This document shows, one piece after another, positions 49,001 through 62,199 of a stretch of DNA of 64,000 bases. The first letter of the stretch is position 1, and each line of letters starts with the position of its first letter. Origin of the DNA: Cardiocondyla obscurior (Eukaryota; Arthropoda; Insecta; Hymenoptera; Formicidae); the NCBI RefSeq assembly GCF_019399895.1, contig NC_091891.1, positions 1,240,001 through 1,304,000 of the forward strand, read 5' to 3'. The notes beneath the pieces are model-generated. The model did not search any database, was not told where the DNA came from, and was given only the letters and a program-made list of their open reading frames with translations. Made by a program: the position numbers and the translations under genes.

Positions 49001-52000
49001 GTTTGAAAAAATGTCTTATTATTCCGTATTATTTTATTTTAATCAGCTAATTAAAACTGAAAGATATTACGTCGTCGACCTTTTTCTATTGATATTTTTA
49101 TCAATAAATTAAATCTATTTACGATACATTTGGAAATTTTGTGATAAAAAAAAGATAATTATAATAACACTAAAGTCAGAATAAAAAGATTGCGTTTTTT
49201 ATAAATTACATTATGTGATCAAAAGCATTTCTGCAATATATTATGTTACGGTAAACTGCAATGTAATTATTAATTGATCAAATTCCGTTCTTATTGTGTA
49301 AATTTAATAAATATTATATGCAATTGAACCGCGTCGCAGGCAACCTATTAATGTTATTAATAATTAATCGAAAACTTATCTGACGGAGATATTCATGCGA
49401 GATATACCTGTCCCTCTGCCGATCAATAATTCGCATTTTTTCGCAGATCTCGGATTTCTCATCCGCCGCGAAAAGATTCGGCACTTCGCCGGAGTTGAGA
49501 AGGTTACTGATGTCTTCAAGAAAGGTCTCTTCCTTGATTTGCGTGTCCATAAAGAGAAAGACTGTGTGCAGGTCGCTTGCAGCGCTCTTCCGCAAGATGT
49601 TCTTCAGGTCCTCGTGCCATTCGTACATGCCGTACTGCTGGGAAATCTGAACCTGAAAGAGCTCGTAGTCGGATATGTGGGCCGCCAGCTTCGTCAGGGA
49701 TTGTCGACCGGAGCCGCCCATGCCAACCAGAAGAGCGTGGTTGCGCGATTGCATCATCACTCGACAAATTTTCGAGAGATGTTCTATCGCGAATCTAATA
49801 TTTATATAATTATTAATTCAATTAATTAATTCATCTTTGCTCTGTAGTTTTAATATTTTTATTGTTTTTTCAAAACGCATTTAAAACTTTCGATAAAAAC
49901 ATACCTGAAGAGTACAAGATCCATAGGTGTCTTCGAAATATTGTTGTACTCCGTGAGGTACTCTTCTACTACTTCGGCGAGTGCATCCCAATCTTCGATC
50001 TCCGTGTAAAATTTCTGCTCGGCGATCGGATTGTGAAAGTCGCAATAAATGAGATTTCGCAGATTCACCTCCGTTATTTTTGCGCCGGGCTCATCCTGGA
50101 GATCCTGGAAAAGGCGGTCCATATCGTCATTCATGCGTTCTTTTATAGTCTTCCGGATTTGCTGCACCAGCCACCTGCTGTCGGCCTCATCGACTAGTCG
50201 ATCCCCATAAACTCGAAGTACCTCGTGGACCCACAAACGTTTCATACTCATCTTAAAAATTCAATAAATACAAATTGCTTTGTTTTATTTGCCACAAAAT
50301 AAAGATAATAAATAAAATTAGTTTTTAAAAAATTATAATTGTTTTCTTTTTCAAATTAAATATTGAATTATAAATGTCTTTAAATAATTTTCATTTTAAT
50401 ACTCAATTCGGTACCAAGTCAGTGATGGTTTCGGGAGTAGAGAGCAGTACGCCTTGAATGACTCGCGAAAAATCTCGTAGATTGAACAGATAATGAGATT
50501 TTGCAGGAGTCGGCAGCAGGCTTTTCCTAGTCTCTTTATACACGTCTAGAGTGGCGTGGACCAAGTGGTCGATGAACGGCGCGAAGAACGTCGGAAAATC
50601 TCGGGTGGCAAAGTGCCAGACGATGATTCTGCCGAATATGGTGGACAACACGTTGTCATCGAACTCTGAAATCGCCAGGGTGACGAAGTGCCGTTTGAAC
50701 CTCGGCGTGATGTCACGTCCGCTTGCGGGTGGACTCATCGCGCACATCAACTGGACGTCCACAAGTCTAATCGGCACTATCTCTTTTCGGTCATACCAGG
50801 TTCCGTGGTCGAGCCACTGGCGCAGCAGCTCGATCGGAGGTTGCGCCCCGTATTCTTCTTTTTGTGGCATCGACAAATCATCGACGAAAACTACCCAGTG
50901 TTGACCGAGCGGCGCACCATATAAACCTTAAAAATAATTATTAAATATTAATAATAATAAAATGCATTTTTCAATAAAACAATTTAAATCATGATAATAA
51001 AATAAAATTAAAAATGTAACTTAATAGTAATTATAATAATTTTTAAAGTACTATCAATCCCTTTGCCTTAAAGTTGATAATTTTATAACCCGCCAAGTTT
51101 CTTTAAATAGCGTTTCAAGAACATTTCTAAGTTGATCGTGCAGACTTAGCGAAAAAAACTTCGGCTTCGAAATCACACACAAAACTGAAAAAAATTGTTT
51201 TTTAACTTCGTACAAGATCTCTTAAAAGCTTAAAGACTTTTTTAAAATACCCTTGAGCAAAGTTGGACACAACTTTCTTTCTTCCAAAGAGAAAACTTAA
51301 CAAGATTTTAATCTCATACTTTAAAGTGCTCTTTACAAAATGACTCTATGACGATCTTCCACAAGGCTATAGAAATTCATAGTGCAAAACAGTTTTTAAA
51401 CTTGACTACGATGCTAATAATTATTATGTTAATAATTTGTGATTTATTTATATTTCACGTCCAACAAAACAGGCTATCAATTAGCAAACCTTTTTTTCTT
51501 CGGTCTAGCTTGCTCATGATAATATCCTGCGTCTGATTGGCAGTAGTCTGCGCCGAGAATATCACAAAGAGCGGCTTGAAGATCTCGGGATTGTTCCTTT
51601 TTAGCAAGAACTCCATGATGTAAACGGACTTTCCAGTTCCCGTTGGCCCAACCAAAAGGACAGGCTTGTGATGACGGATGAGATACCAGAAAAGGTGGAA
51701 ATATCGAACGGTCTCTACTGTAGAGACAATAATTTGATTCACCGGCATGTCCCTGGGGATCGATGGAACGTCCTTCAAATCTTCTAGCCAGAGTCTCCAC
51801 TCGCCTCTGCCCTCCTTGATGTACTTATAATCGAAGACCGAACCGGCGGTCGGCAGAGAAACTAAGTAAGGTTTCTTCAAGTCGCCAATTTCCGGCGATA
51901 TGCCGAAGCGTTGGCGTACTTCCTGCGGAAATTCGCGTTCCGCCAATGCTCTAAAGAGAATGCTAAACCACTCGCGATAGTTGACCATCAGCGTGACACC

Positions 52001-55000
52001 CATCGCCCAGATGCACGAGAAAAAGAAACAGCCCTACGCATCAAAGAACATATTTTTTTACAAAAATCAAACCTAATACTTTTATGTAATGTTAATTACT
52101 ATTAATAAAATTAATAAAATATATAAGCTACGTACTTAATAAAAAAAAAATTCACAATTTAAAATTAAATATAATTAAAAAACTGCATTATTTAAAAAAT
52201 GGCTTAATAGTTTTTTTTAATTTACGTATTATTATTTAAACTCACTTCTACTTGTGCTCTCATATCCAAATCGGAGAGCCCGCTCACGTACTTCTCGTCG
52301 CGAAAATCGTCCAGGAAACAGTCGTACAGGTACATAACCGAGCGCGTTAGATTAGCATCCGGCATCGTTATCATTTCCTGCGGGCAGAAAGACCGCGAGA
52401 ACGCGTAATTTCCGACGGAAATGAGAAAAGTTTACTGAGATGTGCAATACGCGAAGTTTATTCGTTCATTCTTTTCCCGGCAATATATATTCCGCAACAT
52501 TACGCATAATTCTAGAGAGACGAATTGGAAATAAAATCGAATTTCGGAAGAAGTCAGCTTTTAATGACGAGCGTACCTTTGCGCCGCAACGACGAATCAG
52601 ATGCAACAGTGACGGGCAAAAGCGTAGATACATGTCTTTCAAATGGCTCTTAATTTCCTCGGTGAAACTGAGCGGTAATGTATTCAGCCATGATATCAAA
52701 AGTGGCGTCCAACCGAGACTCACAGGCTCCATATAGATCATACCACACCGTGACACTGTAGCTGGTGACGCCACCTGATAAGAAAGATGTTCTAAAGTGT
52801 TATACGTGCGTGAACAATCCAAATTTTCATGCTGTTGCTGATAAATGACATAATTAAAAAAAATTATATGCGTTACCATAATATAAAAAAAAAATATTAA
52901 GCAACCCGAAATAATATCTAAAGTTTACGTTATATTTATAAAGTTACGAAATTTCGGATTACTTCCAGATCCATAGGCTCGAAAATCAAGTTTGTCGTAG
53001 GTGCGAGCTGGATGATCTCTCCAGACGTGAGGCAGAGCTTCTTGTTATCATCAAGTACAGTGTTCATGTTCTCGATCCAAATTGCGTCCACCGGACCGTC
53101 AAAGACCAGCCATTTCCGGTTCGGATTATCGGAAGTGGCGAAAGCACGGTAGGCCACCGCCAAGACACCGTCGCTCCACTCATGCGACGCGGGATCGAAT
53201 TGCCCATACAATTGGCCCATTGTGATGGCCTTGGGATTGATAACTGTGATCTCGACCCGATGTTCGTCCATCAGCTTCCGATCTTCCAAGAGGCCAAGGC
53301 AATCCGCCAGCATTCTATAAGCTGAGGTTTTGCCGCCGAACGGCAATCCAACGATCATGAAGCCGTGGCGAACGATCATCATCTCGTAAATCTGCTGGAT
53401 CTTTTCTAAGAAATGATCCGTGCACTGCAGATTTGCCGCAACGCACGCATCCCGCGCGCACGCATTTATGTGCGTGTAATCCGGTGTTGGTAGTACGACG
53501 CCGGGAAACAAATCCGAAGCTATCCCTGATATTAAAAAAATAAGTTTATAACTATTTATTAAATTTTTCACAGTATATTTTTTCGATATTTTCAACTATT
53601 TTTATTGCAATATTAAAATGTAATATAAAATTAAACAAATTATTTTCCTCTTTTATTTCTTGTTAAAAAATATTTTGTTTATTTTAATAACAGTAACAAA
53701 TATGTAAAATTTTAAAAACTTTTTAAATACATACCCTCAAAAAGCGGTAAATCGTGAACGAGAAACTTCGGCAAATTGACATCTAGAATACTCCTTAGCA
53801 TCAAAATGTCCTCGGATTCGTTAGGATAGCGAAGTTTCAGATTGCCGGCGGCGATTAGCACAGATTTAACCGCCCTCATGCCGTAATCATAATGATGCTG
53901 ACTGCTGAGCTGCTCCGAACAGAGTTTATAAGCAGTAACTATTTTCACGGCCAACGGTCTGCCGTTGTAGAAGCCGTAAGAGTACAAAGTATTCTCTGCG
54001 ATCAGAGCATAATCAGGCACCATCATCGCCACCGGGCGAAAGAGGGCCTTGAGATTGTCCGGCAGCTCGGTTCTACCGGCGTAACCCGGATTCATGGTAA
54101 TGAATATAGCACAGGTGTGGTCGAGACTGATCTCCGTACCTTCAAAAGTTATTTTCTCAGTGCCGGCATTGATCGCGCACTGGATCGTCAGAATCTGCTG
54201 TGCGACGACCGACAGGACCTCCAAGTCAATCCGATTAAACTCGTCGAAGCAGGACCAGGCACCGCACGAAGCGAGGCCTTTAAAGAACTTACCCAGGGCG
54301 ATATAGTCGAGGCCCTCGGAGCAATTGAAAACGACGCATTGCTTCGCTACAGCCTTCGCCAAATCTTTCGTAGTCTCTGTTTTACCAGTACCAGCCGGTC
54401 CCTCGGGCGCGCCGCCCAGATGAAGGCTTAAAGCGCCGAAAAGGGTGCGATAGCATCGATCCGTTAAAGGAGTGATTACCAAGCGAGATGTATTTCCAAG
54501 GTACTCGCAACCGTAACGTATGTACGAGTTGATCATGTATGCCCACATATTATTTTCCTGCTCCAGCAAAACATAATTGTAAATTTAAAATAATAATCAA
54601 TAAGAGATAAATTAGAATTATATATTCCGAAAGATTTCAGAATTTTAATTAAATTCGTATTTTTATTAAATCCTAATATTAATTAAAATCGTACCAGCCA
54701 ATAATATCTGAGTTGGCACAGCCATCTGAAGTCGGTATTTTTTACCACTCGTTCCTTATACAACTCCGCGAGAACGTCCTTGCTATGAACGTCTAAAGTA
54801 ACTAATGCCTCTAGAAAAAAAAAAAAACGTAAAAAAAAATTTCAATTAATATAAGAAGATACTTTAAATAATTTTAAAAGTACTATGGTCATCATCGTTT
54901 AATTACTTACCCAAGGTGATGCGATTCTGCTTCGAAAGAATTCCCCTGATCAGCAGAATAATATCGTTTAATTCCTCTTGGCATTGATCCAGGTAATTCT

Positions 55001-58000
55001 TTAAACCGGTCACTCCCTTCAGCATGGCTTCCTCGACTTGTTGCGTCCAATACGTCTGATCTACGCAGAGAACAGTTTGACCAGGCCACTCGAGAACCCA
55101 GACTGTTCTCGCCTTCGTGTGGTACGCCAGAATCGCTTGGTGCACCATGTGACGTACGCTCTTTCGCATTTCCGCCTCGAGCTCGATCAACCACTTCTCA
55201 ACTTGTCCTCTCGCCATGGAAGTGGATATGATTTCTAAAATAGCAACCTCTTCGCCCTCCATAGATCGCATTGCCAGCACTTCAAGGTCTTCGTTAAATT
55301 TCAGTCGAGCTATGCCTTCGAAGCATTTTTTCAAGTGCGGCTGCACACTAATGAATTATTTTATTCAATAAAAAATAGTTTTATTTTTGGAAAGTTCTTA
55401 AAGTTAAATATCTTAATAAATAAATAATAAATGTATTTTTTCAGTATAATAAAATAAAAAAATAACTATTAAATAAATATATATTATTTGTTTTTTTTAT
55501 ATTTTAAATTGATTTGTTATACGCAACTCACCGTGTGGGATCTTTTGTCTCGGAGAGAATCTCCAGTAGTTCGTCATTGGAAAGAAAGAAGAATCTAGGG
55601 AAGAAGAGTCTCTTCCTCTCCAAGTATTCGTTCAGACCTTTTTGAATTAGTTCTAGCAGTCCGAAACTTTTCTTCAGTCGTTCCAGCATCTTTTCGATCT
55701 CAACTATAGCAAGAACGTGTGGCTCGTTGTAAACATTCTTCATGATGTCTCGCCATATTTTGTCAACTTGCGCAAACTTTCTTCCTTCTTCTGGCATCTG
55801 TTGTTGGATATCCGGTGAGGTGAAGATTGGCTCCAAGTACATCCATGTACCCTGCACTTTCAGCCACTGATCTAGAATGTCTTCCAGTAAGCGCAACGTC
55901 TTCTCCCATTTACTGAAACATATCAAGCAACATAAAAAAATTTTAAATTAAATAATGATTTTTTAGAAATAAAACACGAAATTAATTATGCACGTTACTT
56001 GCATGTGATAGCAAAATCACATTTAATACGCATAATTAAATATCGCCAAAGTTTTGCAATTAAACTCACATTATTCGAGCCTCGAAAGGTTTGATGTAAG
56101 GCGAATTTTTAATGGTTATCGCCTTTGTGATGTGATCATCCAGCAAAAGTTGTATCTCGTCTACGCCAGCAATGACATAAGTGCCGGTGTCCTTGTAAGG
56201 ATTTACCGTAAAGGTAAGACCGCTCCAGTCCCGTTGCATCTTATCCATACCCTTCTCCAGAGTGTCTTCCTTCGTGGCGGCTTCAGAGACACTCTCAAAC
56301 TGAACGATATAAGCATCCAGACCTAAAGCCATAACTTTACCCAACGTCAGATCGGCGTCGAATTTGACGGGAATGCCCGCGATCATCGATACTTGCTCCC
56401 AATGTCGCACTTTCATCCCCGGATTGCCCAAAGTCATCACCACTGGGATCCGATCTTTAAATTCCTCAATTCTTTCACGAACCGCAGCTGCCAGTTTACG
56501 CACGTCTGGTTCTTGGAACGCTTTCTCCAACTTGTAGATCGTCCTGAAACAGATTTCATTATCAAAAACACAAAGCGTGCAATGTGACAATAATATCTCA
56601 ATATCACGATACAGAACTATTTACCAAAATTAATTAATCGTAACAATTACATCTCAATCATTGTAAAGAAAAAATAAAATTATAATAAAGTTTCCTAATC
56701 ATTATTTTTATTTTTCTCTTTTATCAAGATTTTTTTATTTTACGTCTCATGTATAATAAACATGTCATTATATTAAGAAACATCAAATCAATGTTCGAAT
56801 AAGCTGAAAAACACCAAACCTTCTGCACATTATTTTTTATTTTAATTTTTATTGCAATATTTTATCTCACGATTTTTTTATAATCTCTTAAACGCATATT
56901 ACCTGTAATACGTTCCTACGTCGTTGTCGATGTCTTCAGGATTATAAGTGCCGATCGTACTGTTTATCCATTTGTCGTATTTAGTCAAATATTCGCAGAT
57001 GCTGTCAAAGAGCTTCTTAAAAGGCTGTAAACGATCAGCAATCCGTTTACGCAGAGGATATTGCGTGATCTCCCAACCAAAAGCAACTTCCTCCTCATTA
57101 AACTTATCGATCTTCTCCATCGCTGCAATTAATCGGTTATCCAAATTCTGCGCTCTGCGCTGGTAACGATACACTTCATCGATGTCGCCCCAATACTGTA
57201 TTTCTTCTACTTGTTTCACGTACGAATCCAATTCTTCTACGAATTTCTGATATCTAACTGTAAAGACAAAACTTTACTTTTTGAAAATGTTTAATGCGGT
57301 GCAGTAATGATGTTAAAATCAATGTATGAAAAATGCAAAAACAATCCACACATAAAATTTTTTCAATAAATAAATTTGCTTTTATACAAAAATTCGAGCT
57401 TTTAATCAATAAATATAATATAATTAATTGAATTAATCAAGATTATTCCCGAGATCAAAACTAGTATTTCGATACTCCGGGTCGTCAACCTTTCAGCGCA
57501 TCCTGGTACTCCTGCGTCTTGTTCTCAACAATCAGCCGGTTGTCCTCGAAGATCTGGGGCATTCTATGATACCATTGAAAGGCCACGCTGTTGTTACTTA
57601 TCTCGCTCTCTGTTAGCAACCAGTAATCCGACAGAAACATAACGTGCCCGATCACGTCCAGCAACTTGAGCTCCAGGTTCTTTAGAGTGACGTCACTGGT
57701 AGTTCGGACGAACTTGATGAGTTCCATCAGAGCCGCGGTATTGGGAGGCGGGGTCAGGACTCGCTCGGATATAGCTTCATATTCCGCTATGACACTGAAT
57801 ACAGTTTAGTTTGAGAGAATTGAACTCGATATATAACACTTCGAGATAAAGAACTGTCGGCGAGACCGAAATTAACTATATGCAGAGTAATTCCGAAGTT
57901 AATTAAAAACATGCGAGTAATTTCGAAGCTTAATGTGGCTTCAAATTTACTAACATAGTCTAATTGCAAACTGACTAATAATGACAAATCGCGAAAGAGC

Positions 58001-61000
58001 CAAAAATCAAAGAAAATTTTTAGTACTTTATCAAAAATCTCAAATACGTGAGACACATATATTTAACATTTACTTCTTCGTCGTATTCTGATATCGATCG
58101 ACTAGGCGTTGAATTAGAAGTCCCTTGAAGCGTTCTACATTCTCGACCACGGCCTCGACGAAGGGCGCGTGAGAAACTTCGAAGAATCCTGCGAAGACCG
58201 TCCTCTCGATCTCGATCGGTATTCTTCCAGCGAGATCGTAATAGAGTTTAATTTTCTTCCCATACTCCCCGAGCGCCAGCTTCTCGTTCAGCAAGAACGC
58301 CTCCGTCCGGCCAAGCTCTTCGTCGTTATAGAGGTGCTCGTATCTGCGAAAAAGAAAAAAAGAAATAGCGGAATTACGTTATCAAGCGATTTATCACGGC
58401 CGTCTACGACAATAAATCGATAAGCACTTTCTCAATTCTGCCATCGTCCGCTCCGGGATTATTTTCTCGAGATCGATCAGCTGATTTATCTGTCTCTTGA
58501 GCTGCTCCACGATGGGTTGCGATATCTGCGGCTGCGAAGCGCACAGAGCTGTTTGTAATAATACTTTAAGAAATGAATACTTTATCAGTTGTTACATAAA
58601 AAATACAATTACGTGCACCGTAATACAATTAAAATTACTAACAATTGTTTTATTATTTTTTAATACGTGTCGATAGTGATTTAAATTGTCTAGGAAAAGC
58701 GAGCTTTATTCCTATTCAATTTTACGTGATGCAAAACCTTGAGAAATTTCGGTGGTCCCGCCCAATCGAGATAAAGCTGCGTCTCCAATCGTTCGAAATT
58801 CCTCACGGCGTCGCATATCGCCTCGAGAATGTCACAAAGTGATTTCTTAAATTTATCGAAGGACGGCTGAAAAGCGAGCTCCTTGGAGATCACGGTGATA
58901 CTGATCTTAAAGCGGCAGACTCTCGACTGTAAAAGAACATAAGAAATATTAATGCATTATATGTTCGACCACTTTGCAAGCTACAATAAACGAAGACAGG
59001 CAGCTCGTAATGTTCGCGAGCTATTGTCTACTGTTTAGTCTCAAAGCTTCGACATGATGGCCGTGCCATGAGAGTTACGTGGGTGAGATAAAGGCTCAAG
59101 GTAAACGAAGCAGGCCGACCTTGGAGAGCACTCGATAAGCAAAAATTGATGGAAATTGTATCCCGGAGCGTTTCAATAAAGCGCGCGACAGCATGGATAA
59201 ACCGAAGAAGGAAACGCGTGTTTCCTTGTCTGAAAATGATTTCACGTCGATCGATCACGGTAAGCTTCGAATACGTATATTCACCTTGGCGCTCGTGACG
59301 TAATTAACGAAATCCCGCAGAGAACGCTTGCAGGCCTTTAAAAGTTGCGACTCCATCAGCTTGGCGGTGCAATCGAAGAACCGTTTGAACTGTTTGCGTC
59401 GCAGCGGGCTGGGCACCATCTTTTTCCTGTTATTCTGCAACGAATGCAATGATATATGAAATTGAGGGAGAGAAGCGAGAAACACTTATCTAAATAGATT
59501 TATTATACGAATAATAAACGAAGTAAACGCGGACTAATAAACGGAGAAAATAGATACAAATTCTTCAATAACACTTTAATTTTAATTAAATTGTGCGAAA
59601 AAAAAAAATGTATAAAAATAAATGGAAGAAAGTTTGCAAAAGCCTCGATTAGCGGAGAATAAAAACTAATAGAATAAGAAATAAGACTCGTGCGAAATAA
59701 ATTGTTACTTTATCTGATTCTTCTTTCTAACGCGACGCCTTTTATTAGCGTCATTATTCTTTACTTTGGAACGTTACCACGAGAAATATTTCCTGAATTC
59801 CGCTGTACCAAGACTTTCTTAGAATTCGTCGGTTGGCGGCAATTTCATGAGTGATTAAGGTGTAAAAATGTGTTAACTCCCAGCTTTCCTCGTGCGCGGT
59901 GACGTGCTTCAAATCGATCAGCCGAAATTGACTGAAAGGATCGACGTTGCTCGCTAAAATGCTCAGAACAATAACGCAAATCAAGCATTCGTAATTATAG
60001 AACCACGATACCTGTAGTCGCGAATCCACTGTTCCAGAGTCATTCGCATGCATGGATTTATCAAATACAGGTCGGCGTGCAAAATTTCGTAACAATGCTC
60101 CATGTGTTTTCTCGAGTCCAACTGAATGTGTCGCTCGTCCTCGCGAATCGCATAAAACTGCAATCCATATCGAATTAAATTCCCGATAACGAACACTTCG
60201 ACGCCTATTTGATTTCGTAAATTAATTTATATACCAATGATTAAAACAATAATACGAATAAATCTTATGTTATAAAGTAAAATAAATAATGTGACTTTGC
60301 TGTAAAAAAATATTTATAATTTTTTTCTTTTATGGCTAACCTTTAAAAAGTGTTCCTCGAAAGGATTCGTGAGCGCGAACTCCACGATGGCTTTTTTCAT
60401 GTTCTTCATAAAGTCCTCCTTGATCTCAAGAATCAATTCTTTGGCGAAATCAGGAAATTTATCGCGCAAAGTGCTTGGAACCAGATCGAGTATCGCCTCG
60501 ACAAAAACGTCCTCGATGCTCACTGTGTGAATCGTATCGACCCCGTTGCAAATATAATAATAATATCTATTGATGTCCATGTCGTCGATCAGATCCGCGT
60601 CCATTTCCGGAAGTTCCGGTTTCACTATTAAACTCACCATAAATCTAGCAACAAAGAGATTTATTTAAGAGTTCGAATTTTTTTCGAAGCAATTCAATAA
60701 TTATTCTTTTTTTTTATTTTAATTATTTATGCATTTATAATTTTATTAAAAAAAAATTATTTTTTTAATTATTAACTTTGTCGTTAAGTAAATTAGAAAA
60801 GTCTATTTTGGCTATACACAATCCATTTTAATTAATACAATCTAACGGTCCATCCTGTATACATATACGATTAAATATTAATTCGAACATGGTCAATCTT
60901 GACCAATGTATGTGCTGCTAAGGTTATGTTTATATTTTTTTTTTACCTGCGAAACTTCTCCTCGCGAAGACGTTTCGCAGTGTGAGACACACCACGAAAT

Positions 61001-61188
61001 TTTTGCACCTTTTCCATTTTTTTGATTAGTGTCTCACCCTTTCTTTTATATGTTTTAGAGCTCATCAAGTCCGACGGTAAAGAAAACAGCGGTTCCACTT
61101 TTGCATCGAGGACCTTTGGAATTCGAACTGTATCCTCGATCTCGCATTTTCGTTCCTTCGTTTTCTCTTGCAAGCGAGAACGTTTCAT
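40015..61188 (-). CDS. Axonemal inner-arm dynein heavy chain (DNAH3/DNAH7/DNAH12 group)
   Basis: Motor ATPase that drives bending of ciliary and flagellar axonemes. I joined 38 exons with GT..AG borders; every phase agrees, giving 3,955 aa with an intact frame. Exons (5' to 3'): 61188-60947, 60644-60341, 60157-60012, 59931-59778, 59434-59285, 58926-58738, 58531-58428, 58343-58074, 57794-57490, 57257-56903, 56543-56070, 55912-55532, 55347-54911, 54810-54695, 54557-53735, 53525-52963, 52774-52577, 52377-52246, 52033-51490, 50926-50415, 50251-49905, 49794-49408, 48993-48375, 48073-47885, 47507-46978, 46883-46335, 46130-45939, 45802-45576, 44651-44281, 44042-43862, 43575-43277, 42957-42793, 42711-42471, 42069-41777, 41446-41209, 41127-40976, 40741-40460, 40221-40015. 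An in-frame TAG just upstream supports the ATG at 61,188. P-loops: GPAGTGKT about 1262, GLPFGGKT 1543, GPTGTGKS 1910, GMGGSGRQ 2273. The C-terminus, TGHSTNFVIAIWLP...HWILRGTAMLCQL, is typical of the single-headed inner-arm group. Length is close to human DNAH7 (about 4,000 aa). DNAH3 versus DNAH7 orthology is not resolved by eye. Confidence 0.95.
42076..42101. repeat. Poly-A tract (A26) in dynein intron
   Basis: 26 uninterrupted A on the plus strand. On the transcribed strand this is a T26 tract just before the exon-34 acceptor. Confidence 0.85.
44963..45332. mobile_element. Candidate MITE in dynein intron 28
   Basis: About 370 bp with long terminal inverted repeats. The left end starts ACTGTCCAGC (44,963) and the right end finishes GCTGGACAGT (45,332). 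Further in, AGATATCTAAACGTTTTTCG with CGCGTAC (about 44,996-45,023) is mirrored by GTACGCG with CGAAAAACGTTTAGATATCT (about 45,278-45,305). The interior is GC-richer than the host intron and has no transposase frame. Flanks share TAG/CTA next to the ends, but no clear target duplication is visible. The family is not recognised. Confidence 0.65.
46978..48993 (-). other. Dynein coiled-coil stalk and microtubule-binding domain (exons 23-25)
   Basis: Residues about 2378-2823. Exon 23 opens with the end of AAA4 (MSPIGDGFRTRIRTFPALVN, then TPTSYLELI). It then carries heptad-rich CC1 from about RKRREVLQGKKRYEAGLGRL onward. Exons 24-25 contain the microtubule-binding region (VKSMKRPPAGVRLVMEAICI, GDMRFLESL, CEGLCRWVFALSEYDKVAKV). 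CC2 then runs from VAPKRQALAKAEANYS to LRRAEELIGGLGGE. Confidence 0.88.
49408..52377 (-). other. Dynein AAA3-AAA4 (exons 18-22)
   Basis: Residues about 1738-2377. AAA3: VLLVGPTGTGKS (about 1910), SAQTTANQTQDIIMSKLDRRKKG, WVVFVDDLSMPQKEEYGAQPP and LLPTPAKSHYLFNLRDFSRV. AAA4: HALLVGMGGSGRQSLTKLA (about 2273), TQIKEETFLEDISNLLNSGE and VPNLFAADEKSEI. AAA4 has GRQ instead of a Walker lysine, as is usual for axonemal heavy chains. Confidence 0.9.
52577..54810 (-). other. Dynein AAA1-AAA2 (exons 14-17)
   Basis: Residues about 1171-1737. AAA1 is the main ATPase site: Walker A GPAGTGKTETT (about 1262), Walker B-like CFDEFNRIDLEVLSV, and the sensor region FITMNPGYAGRTELPDNLK, all intact. AAA2 follows with GFMIVGLPFGGKTS (about 1543), MGQLYGQFD, WIENMNTVLDDNKKLCL and SPATVSRCGMIYMEP. 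No catalytic residue is visibly lost. Confidence 0.9.
54911..61188 (-). other. Dynein tail and linker (exons 1-13)
   Basis: Residues about 1-1170. The N-terminus is charged and poorly conserved, as expected for the cargo/tail region. Exon 7 has the poorest acceptor (CGCAG after a short pyrimidine tract) and is the least certain border in the model. From exon 11 the linker motifs of the family appear: NPGMKVRHWEQVS, LDQWLKVQGTWMYLEPIF, MPEEGRKF, RLFFPRFFFLSNDELLEIL and QPHLKKCFEGIARL. Confidence 0.85.
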
Positions 61189-61813
61189 GTCTAATCGTAA
61201 TTCTGACTATTAATCTCTGAAAAATACATAACAGCAATAACAGTTTATTAAAATCCGAACAGTTTTATTTATTTTTTATCATTGCAAAATAAAACACACG
61301 TTTTCCTTGTTTGTAAAACTAATTAACCTCAATTAACAAAAAATCTATCGTCAAAATTTTTATGTAAAATTTACATATATCTATTTAATACATACTATTA
61401 ATATTAATTCGAGCATAATTATATTAAAATATAATACGATAATAAAATAAAAATGTATTTACCTATTCATAATTATAATGATTATGTCATGCAAAATACA
61501 TAATACAATATTTTGATTAAATAATTTATCTGCATGAAATTGTCGAAGTTAAGATTAACAGGGTACGGAAAACACTTTTTGATGGTTACTGTACTGGACT
61601 GTCCTCTAACCTCCAAACACGGTAAGTGCTTTGCGTCTTTTTATTACCGCGATGCAACTCGAAAATCGCGAAAACGGTTTGATTTCCTTCGAATCTTCAC
61701 ACGCCAACGTCTCGCGCGATTAATCGTCTAATCACGGACTCGCGTTTGCTAAAAGTCATCCACGTGTTATTCGGGCGCGTATAAAAATTTGCAAACTGCA
61801 CCCCACGGTAACA

Positions 61814-61834
61814 GTATCTAGGCAACGTAACCAA
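61814..61834. promoter_or_regulatory. X-box-like site with adjacent CCAAT box
   Basis: GTATCTAGGCAAC (61,814-61,826) fits the relaxed X-box with a perfect right half. A CCAAT box (61,830-61,834) follows 3 bp later. It lies about 630 bp upstream of the dynein ATG and about 370 bp upstream of the EF-Ts ATG. Confidence 0.45.
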
Positions 61835-61969
61835 TCGATTTGAATTAGCGAATCCTGTGAATCTCGGCGAAATTCTCGTAGTTTCTTTCTTCTCCATTCC
61901 TTCGGCGAAAAATAATCTCGCTTTTAGTTTCCTTTTTAAGGTTATGTTCCAGGAATCACCTGCGTTCTG

Positions 61970-61983
61970 ATTGCCACGGTAAC
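61970..61983. promoter_or_regulatory. X-box (RFX) site upstream of ciliary dynein
   Basis: ATTGCCACGGTAAC: half-sites ATTGCC and GGTAAC with a 2-bp spacer, matching RYYNYY-N2-RRNRAC. RFX control of ciliary genes is established in worms, flies and vertebrates; its use here is inferred. Confidence 0.55.
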
Positions 61984-62199
61984 TCGAGATCGACGCACGG
62001 AGCTTAATAATATGCTTTCGCGATTTCAGCGAGAATTCTTAGCCTGATTTTGCTTCACGCAACATTTTCTCTTTTGTGTTGTACATTTCTTATTAAACAG
62101 AATCAATTACGAGCTACGAAATAAAAATTTTACTTAAACCAACATTAATCTTGTAAGTTAATTACAGTAACTCAGAATTTGACATGATGTATCTTCTAG

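Larger units (their letters stand above)
61189..62199. promoter_or_regulatory. Divergent intergenic region, dynein / EF-Ts
   Basis: About 1 kb between two head-to-head genes. 61,210-61,540 is AT-rich and probably contains the dynein 5'UTR side. 61,620-62,050 is GC-richer and holds two X-box-like sites and a CCAAT box. It may serve as a shared bidirectional promoter (inference). The sequence right before the EF-Ts ATG (TTCTAG) could be a splice acceptor for a 5'UTR exon. Confidence 0.55.
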
